From positions 28,958,153 through 29,022,152 of the forward strand of contig NC_035162.2 in assembly GCF_001659605.2 (NCBI RefSeq): 64,000 nucleotides of DNA. The letters run 5' to 3'. The position numbers and the translations under genes were made by a program. The notes beneath the pieces were generated by a model that saw only the letters and a list, made by a program, of their open reading frames with translations, was not told where the DNA came from and made no database searches. The stretch is from Manihot esculenta (lineage: Eukaryota > Streptophyta > Magnoliopsida > Malpighiales > Euphorbiaceae). Positions 57,475-64,000 of the stretch are shown here, one piece after another. Positions within the stretch are counted from its first letter, which is position 1, and every line of letters begins with the position of its first letter.

Positions 57475-58634
57475 GGTCCCTTAGCCGAAAACGGGCGAGT
57501 TTCCTCCCCATTGTCGGCCAAGGTGAGCTCTCCGCCGTTCCTCACCAATCCTTGAGTTTTTTCTTCAAATCTTTCAAGATTTTTACAAGTTTTTGCTTTG
57601 TTTTGAAGATTTTCGAGTTTAAAGCAAGTTTTAGAGCTTTGAGGTTCAAGAACTCAAAAAAAAAAAATCTCCCACCTCCGAGTTTAGGACGTCTCTCTCT
57701 CGATCTTCAAGAGGTAAGAGCCGATCTTAAGCTCATTTCATGTTTAAAGTAAGTTTTATGCAAGATCTATGGGGTAGAATGCATGTTTAGCTTATAGTTA
57801 GGTTTTTGAGTTTATGTTGTGTTTATGAGCAATGTGTTGTTGTTGTGTGTTGTAGTTGGGGTTTAAGTTAGTTTGAAACCCCTAGGAGCCAATGTATGTA
57901 TATTTGCATGATTTGTATGAGTTATATGCATGTTGGAAGTTTTGGAGGCAAATATGCATAGAAGAGCTGAATTTCTGCCATTCTGGGAGAAACCAGGTTC
58001 GGCAGCCGAAGGAACTTTTGGCCGCCGAACCCTCTTGTGGAGGCAGCCTTCGGCTGCCGAAGCTTGCCCCCGAAAGGAGACTTTCATCTCTGTCTGGGAG
58101 TTTCGACCGCCGAAAGTGCCGCCGAACATGCATGAGTTTCGCCTCTGTCTGGGAGTTTCGGCCGCCGAAGGTGCCGCCGAACCTGCCTGACTTTCGGCTC
58201 TGGAGGGACTTTCGGCCGCCGAACCTGCCGCCGAAAGTGCCCTGTCCAGCCTTCTTTTACATGTTTTGCATGATTGTTTCATGATATTTCAGGGGGTTTT
58301 TGGGGAGTAGTTTAGAGTTATGTTCATGTTTGGTTGGTCCCTCATTTGAGTCCACCTGTGTAGGTTCGGACTCGAGGAACCGAGTACCCCAGCAGTGAGT
58401 TCAGCTGCTTCTGAGTCCGTAGAGCTTCAGCTAGAGGTGAGTAGAATAACTCTTATGCTTTTAATAATAAAACCGTTTTAGCATGATTCACGCATCATGA
58501 ATGCCATGAGATATTTTAGGTTGTTTGCATTAGAAATCACGAATATGTTGCATTGCATAATATGTTGATGATGTGGATGAATGTTGAATGATCCTTTAGT
58601 CCTCGTATGTTATGATATGATGATGATACGGTAC

Positions 58635-58745
58635 GAAAGACCAGTGAGGCCCATTCTACGCCCCTGGCATTATGGAACGTTATGTCATGCTATGTTATGA
58701 TTATGTAAGAGAAAGACCAGTGAGGCCCATTCTACGCCCCTGGCA
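58635..58745 (+). repeat. Two hairpin units, element G LTR
   Basis: GAAAGACCAGTGAGGCCC...CCCTGGCA twice, spaced 76 bp apart. Confidence 0.8.
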
Positions 58746-59403
58746 CAGTTGGAACATGTAGAGGACTATTGGTGACAGAATTCATCCTTGATGTGATTAG
58801 CTGTGATGTGATGCATTTCATGTTATCATATGTTTCAAATGTTTTATTATTCTGCTCACTGGGCTCTAGTAGCTCACCCCTTTTCCCTAATCCCCCAGGA
58901 TTGCAAGTACGGGCTAGACAGAGAAGTCAAGAAGAGTGAAGTCTGGTAATTGTGATAGTTAGAAAGTGGACATGATAAATTGTAAGATGATGTAAAAGTT
59001 ATGAATAGTTATGTCATGTATGTGTTGATTATGAGATTGAGGTTTAGAAGTTGTGCTTGACCCTATGGATATTGTAATCCCTTTTGATACATGATCTTAA
59101 TGTTTATTGATGTCTATGTTTAGCCAACTCAACACATGTTATGCCACCCATTGGGGGCATTGATGAGATCCCACAGAGGGGTTAAGTTTATGATTATGGC
59201 TATGTTCAGTGCATGCACAGGTTGAGTTTGGTGTATGAGAAAATGAATGAAAGAAAAGTTTTAATTTTTACATATGTTGTTGATCATGTATGGGATTAAG
59301 CAAGTTCACAGGATGTATGTTTGGCTTGCTACGGGTCCCGGCGGCCTTAAGTCGACCCGGATCCTAGCACCGGTAGCGGTCCGATTTTCGGGTCGTTACA
59401 GAA

Positions 59404-59416
59404 TGGTATCAGAGCC
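59404..59416 (+). other. Primer binding site, element G
   Basis: TGGTATCAGAGCC three bases after the LTR. Confidence 0.9.
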
Positions 59417-59661
59417 CTAGGTTCATATGGTCGGACCTAGAGTGTCGGGCTCATAGAGGTTATAGAAGGTCAAGCACAATAGGAAGATCATGTCCACTAG
59501 GATAGGATGTGGAGTCCTGTCTTGCTTGATGATGTGAAATGCCATGATTATATGCATGTGCATTAATAATATGTGATGTATGTGATGAGGGTTCATGTGT
59601 GCCCACATGAACCATATGATGCTAATGTTTGCTTGTTATGTACTGTTTTTCAGAAAACAGG
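59417..59661 (+). other. Element G leader with acceptor-like site
   Basis: Contains TGTCCACTAGGATAGGATG and ends TACTGTTTTTCAG, 8 bases before the gag ATG. Confidence 0.6.
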
Positions 59662-62600
59662 ATGAGAGGAACTCGTCGATCAGCAAGATTGACTGGAGTA
59701 CCACCTGAGGATGAGGGCACGAGCGCCTGTCCTCCAGCATTACCTAGGGCAATGTCTAGTAGGTCTAACAGAGAAAGAGTAGTAAGAGACCCTAGAAGGT
59801 CTTTGGATCTGGGTAGAAGCAGATTAGTCAGAGGAACAGTTCAGGGAGGAGCGTCAGAGGACATGAGGGATGATATGGATGTAGAGCAGAGGAGGGATGG
59901 CAGTTTGGGAGTTAGCATGTCAGAAGAGGGAATGGGGGAATCCCAAGGAGGCACTCAGGCCTCTGGATTTGTTCAGCCACCTTACTACCCACCCTTCTCA
60001 CAAGATCCCGGGTATTCGATGGGAGGTGCATCGGATTACCCTAGCTTCACCCCTTATCCCACACAGATGCCATACCCACCCTACTACCCACCATATTCAC
60101 AATACCCAATGTATCCACCCCCACCTTACTATCCAAATCCAGCAAACCCTACCTCAGAAAATGTTGCACCACCTCCTCCTCCAGCAGAACCAACAGCCTC
60201 AGCTACTCAACCTCCTAGACCTAGCTCAGCCAGTGGGAGCAAGGTCAAGATGACGGACTACATGAAGTTGGGTGCTCCCCAGTATGAAAAAGGGGATGAC
60301 CCATTTGTGTATCTTGAAAGGGTTAAGGTGATCACAGATGAGATTGGGGCTGATGATAGTAGAGCCATACAGATGGCTGGGTTCACACTTAAGTGCAAGA
60401 AGGCACGAGAGTGGTTCAAGAATTATGTGAACCCGAGAGTGGATAGCATGTCTTGGGAAGAGTTCGCAAACGAGTTTGCAGGATGGGCTTTCCCAGATAG
60501 TTCAAGGGAGCTGAAGATGATAGAGTTTGAGCAGTTGAGGCAGACTGATGAGATGAGTGTAGAGGAGTTCACAGACAGATTCTTGGAGCTGTTGCCTTTT
60601 GCAGGACAAAATCTTGACTCAGATCAGAAAAGGTCAAGGAGGTATATCATGAAACTCCACTCCAGATATTCCTCCTTGATCCAGTCAGCAGATAGGGAGA
60701 GCTTCCATGCCATAGTGGATATGGCCCGGAAAATGGAGGCCAGTGCCATCGTTCAGGGGACAGTTAAGCAGTCAGTGGTACAGCCTTCTGGTTCTAAGAC
60801 CCCAGGCTCTTCTTCTTTTAGTGCAATAGCTTCAGGCAGCAAGAGGTGGAGCAGTACCACCAAGAAGTCGAAGAAGAATAAGTTTTGGAACAAGGTCAAG
60901 TCCAGTTTGGGACTGGGGAGTGGCGCGAGTTCTGGTGCGGATAATGTAGTATGCAAGAAGTGTGGGAGACCGCACAAGGGAGTATGTCTGGTTGGGACGA
61001 CAGCCTGCTTCAGATGTGGGCAGGAGGGACACATGGCTCGGGAGTGTCCTAGGGCAGCTTTTGGAGCACAGTCTCAGCAGACGGCTTCAGGTAGTGTAGC
61101 GCAGCCAGCAGCTCCAGCCACGACTCAGGCTAGTGGCAGAGGCAGAGGGAGAGGGTCAGCCTCTTCTTCAGCGGGTTTCAGAGGTGAAGGTCCATCAGCT
61201 CCAGCACGGATCTTCACGATGACTCAACAGGAGGCAGATGCATCTAACACCGTGGTGGCAGGTAACTTAGTCATTGGTTGTTCAGATGTATATGCCTTGA
61301 TGGACCCTGGTGCATCTCATTCTTTTATTGCTCCGAGAGCCGTTCAGAGGTTGGGGTTGATGATCTCTGAGTTAGAGTGTCCTCTCTGGGTCAGTGGACC
61401 CAAGTGTGACCCATCAGTGGCAGAGTCAGTCTGCCAGTGCAGTCCAGTCTTTGTTGAGGGAAGATGCCTTTCCGCCGACCTTGTGGTTCTAGACTTGACA
61501 GATTTTGACGTCATTCTAGGGATGGACTGGTTATCTACCCATGGTGCTACCTTGGACTGCAGGGACAAGGTAGTCAGGTTCAGAGGTCAGGATGGGTCAG
61601 AGGTTGTCTTCAGGGGAGACAGGAGGGGTACACCTAGAGGTCTGATATCAGCTCTTCAGGCTCGTAGGTTGCTTAGGAAGGGATGTCAGGGGTATTTGGC
61701 TCATGTGAGAGAGCTTAGCAGTCAGGTTAGAGAGCCCGCCTCGGTGCCAGTGGTTAGAGAGTTTTTAGACATCTTCCCAGACGAGCTGCCAGGTTTACCA
61801 CCTGCTAGGGAGATAGAGTTCGAGATAGAATTGATGCCTGGAACCCGACCGATCTCTATCCCTCCCTACAGGATGGCTCCAGCCGAGTTGAAAGAATTGA
61901 AAGAACAGTTGCAAGAGCTGGTAGAAAAGGGCTTCATCCGACCGAGCACTTCACCTTGGGGTGCACCAGTTTTGTTTGTGAGAAAGAAGGATGGATCCCT
62001 TAGACTTTGTATCGACTACAGGCAGTTGAACAAAGTCACTACCAAGAATAAGTACCCATTGCCAAGGATCGACGATCTATTTGACCAGCTAGCTGGAGCA
62101 GGTTGTTTCTCCAAAATAGATCTGAGATCGGGGTACCATCAGTTGAGGATCATAGAAGATGATGTGCCGAAGACAGCTTTCAGGACCAGATATGGGCATT
62201 TCGAGTTCCTTGTAATGCCGTTCGGGTTAACCAACGCCCCTGCAGCATTCATGGATCTCATGAACAGAGTGTTTAGTCAGTACCTGGATCACTTTGTTAT
62301 TGTCTTCATAGATGATATCTTGGTGTATTCCAGGAATGCAGAGGAGCATGCCCATCATCTGAGGTTGGTTCTGCAGACCTTAAGGGAACATGGCTTGTAT
62401 GCCAAGTTCTCCAAGTGTGAGTTCGGGCTGAGGAGCATTTCGTTCTTGGGGCATGTAGTGTCAGAGAATGGGATAGAGGTGGACCCCAAGAAGGTAGAAG
62501 CTGTGGCTAACTGGCCTAGACCCACTTCAGTGACGGAGATCAGGAGTTTCTTGGGTTTGGCAGGTTACTACAGGAGGTTCGTTCAGGACTTCTCGAAAAT

Positions 62601-64000
62601 AGCAGCTCCTCTGACCAGACTAACCAGGAAGAATCAGAAGTTTCTGTGGACCGACCAGTGCGAAGAGAGTTTTGAAGAGCTTAAGAGGAGGTTGACTTCA
62701 GCACCAGTTTTAGCTCTGCCATCTAGTGATGAGGACTTTACAGTCTTTTGTGATGCGTCCCGTGTGGGACTGGGTTGTGTACTGATGCAGAATGAGAGGG
62801 TGATTGCTTATGCTTCTAGGCAGCTAAAGAAGCATGAGTTGAATTACCCCACACATGACCTTGAGATGGCAGCAGTAATCTTTGCACTCAAGATGTGGAG
62901 GCACTACCTCTATGGGGTAAAATGTGAGATCTTTACAGATCATAAGAGCCTGCAGTACATCCTGAGTCAAAGAGATTTGAATTTGAGATAGAGGAGATGG
63001 GTAGAGCTACTGAGTGACTATGATTGCAAGATTCAGTATCATCCGGGTAAGGCGAATGTCGTGGCAGACGCCCTAAGCCGGAAGTCACTAGGCAGTCTAT
63101 CCCACATCACGGCAGAGAGGAGACCAGTGGTGAAGGAGTTTTACAAGCTCATTGATGAAGGTCTACAGTTAGAGTTATCTGGTACAGGTGCTTTAGTGGC
63201 CCAGATGAGAGTGACACCTGTGTTTCTGGAGCAAGTGGCTCAGAAACAGCATGAGGACCCGGAGTTAGTGAAGATTGCCAGGACTGTTCAGTCAAGCAAA
63301 GATAGTGAGTTCAGATTTGACAACAAGGGGATCCTCCACTATGGGAGTCGATTGTGTGTACCAGATGACATAAGGCTAAAAGGAGACATTATGAGAGAGG
63401 CTCATAATGCAAGATACAGCGTTCACCCCGGAGCCACCAAGATGTATCAAGATTTGAAGAAAGTTTATTGGTGGCCAGCGATGAAGAAAGAAGTGGCACA
63501 ATTTGTGTCAGCCTGCAAAGTGTGTCAGAGGGTGAAGCTGGAACATCAGAAGCCGGCTGGAATGCTTAACCCGCTACCTATTCCAGAGTGGAAATGGGAG
63601 AATATAGCTATGGACTTCGTAGTGGGGTTACCGGTGACGTCCAACAGATTGTACTCCATATGGGTGATTGTGGAAAGACTCACCAAATCTGCTCACTTCA
63701 TCCCTGTCAGGAGTGGCTATTCTGTGGACAAGTTGGCGCAGGTGTATGTTGATGAGATCGTCAAGCTGCATGGGGTTTCTGTTTCAATAGTGTCTGATAG
63801 AGGGCCCCAGTTCACCTCCAGGTTTTGGCGGAGTCTGCAGAATGCCATGGGTACTAGGTTGGATTTCAGTACTGCCTTCCTCCCTCAGACTGATGGACAG
63901 TCAGAAAGGACCATCCAGACTATCGAGGATATGCTTACAATGTGTGTGCTGGACTTTGGCGGTTCTTGGAGGCAGCATCTACCTTTGGTGGAGTTTGCCT
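59662..64000 (+). pseudogene. Element G gag-pol with one in-frame nonsense codon, 3' end outside window
   Basis: ATG 59662 ([12 protein letters not shown]) opens a polyprotein with Pro/Tyr-rich N-terminus, capsid-like block, [14 protein letters not shown] knuckle, DPGASHSF protease, FIDDILVYS reverse transcriptase and FCDAS RNase H. In RNase H, TAG at 62989-62991 replaces the CAG found in B (LNLR-Q-RRW): a single C-to-T change. Beyond it the frame is open to the window edge through LSRKS, the integrase HHCC region, [17 protein letters not shown] and GQSERTIQ. Two integrase positions differ from B and F: VERLTK for VDRLTK and FLPQTDG for FHPQTDG. Apart from the stop it looks recently active. 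Read-through is possible in principle but unsupported. Confidence 0.92.

Larger units (their letters stand above)
57110..59400 (+). repeat. Element G 5' LTR (2,291 bp)
   Basis: TGTAATACCC...CGTTACA. TATA box at 57467; palindrome clusters 57286-57450 and 57995-58235; donor-like AAGAG|GTAAGA near 57714; acceptor-like CACCTGTGTAG near 58364; donor-like AGAG|GTGAGT near 58437; two hairpin units at 58635-58670 and 58711-58745 (CCAG..GGC..GCC..CTGG). Confidence 0.93.
57110..64000 (+). mobile_element. Element G: chromovirus, 5' LTR and most of gag-pol, cut by the right edge
   Basis: Plus-strand element inserted into the Copia-2 integrase. Complete 5' LTR, PBS, leader and polyprotein to about the last third of integrase; the 3' end lies beyond the window. 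The putative target duplication GAGGT (57105-57109) cannot be checked. Gag is most like element A. Confidence 0.92.

Noticed and set aside
59423..59608. His/Met-rich small frames in chromovirus leaders.
   Set aside because: They are antisense to the conserved non-coding leader between primer site and gag; the reading is not conserved between elements.
62989..62991. A programmed read-through stop between pol domains in element G.
   Set aside because: The stop falls inside RNase H, and the homologous codon is CAG in B and F; a simple nonsense mutation explains it.

Overview
The window is plant nuclear DNA, most likely eudicot heterochromatin, built almost entirely from nested LTR retrotransposons. 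I found no host gene, tRNA, rRNA or CRISPR array. The dominant family is a Ty3/Gypsy chromovirus that resembles the Tekay/Del group by its C-terminal chromodomain-like tail. The call rests on gag-pol polyproteins with CCHC knuckle, DxGA protease, FIDD reverse transcriptase, RNase H and D,D35E integrase, on LTRs that run TGTAA...TTACA, on initiator-Met-tRNA type primer sites (TGGTATCAGAGC), on purine-rich tracts, and on perfect 5-bp target duplications. The species cannot be fixed from sequence alone.

Left region (1-27.4 kb). Element A (minus strand, cut by the window edge) is inserted into the 5' LTR of element B. B still has an uninterrupted 1,650-residue gag-pol and a full 3' LTR. To its right lies a decayed Ty1/Copia pol (Copia-1). 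Its RNase H region is split at 15118/27258 by element C, a tandem LTR-internal-LTR-internal-LTR array of 12.1 kb bounded by one perfect GTAAT duplication. C lacks a gag capsid core and most of pol, so it is non-autonomous.

Middle region (27.4-35.4 kb). This is AT-rich intergenic DNA: CACTA-like subterminal repeats, a second repeat field with a repeated TAACGGATT word, a 600-bp pyrimidine-rich tract, a small inverted-repeat element, and one isolated GC-rich island.

Right region (35.4-64 kb). Element D is an old, short, non-autonomous LTR element with about 806-bp LTRs. Next comes Copia-2, whose gag is split by a minus-strand solo LTR (E, same family as C). That solo LTR is itself split by element F, a young minus-strand chromovirus with a perfect GTTCT duplication and two 2,250-bp LTRs. 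F's pol has been rearranged: a 505-bp reverse transcriptase segment is duplicated around an inverted copy of about 970 bp of integrase. After the rest of Copia-2 gag, element G (plus strand, close to A) is inserted into its integrase and runs off the right edge. G has one in-frame nonsense codon.

Common architecture. The chromovirus LTRs share a long-leader layout. Clusters of the 13-bp palindrome TTCGGC-C-GCCGAA lie on both sides of a TATA box. Splice-like donor and acceptor sites follow in the same order, then tandem hairpins whose stems change sequence between families but stay paired. These, the tandem array C and the potential hairpin transcript of F are the most interesting signals here.
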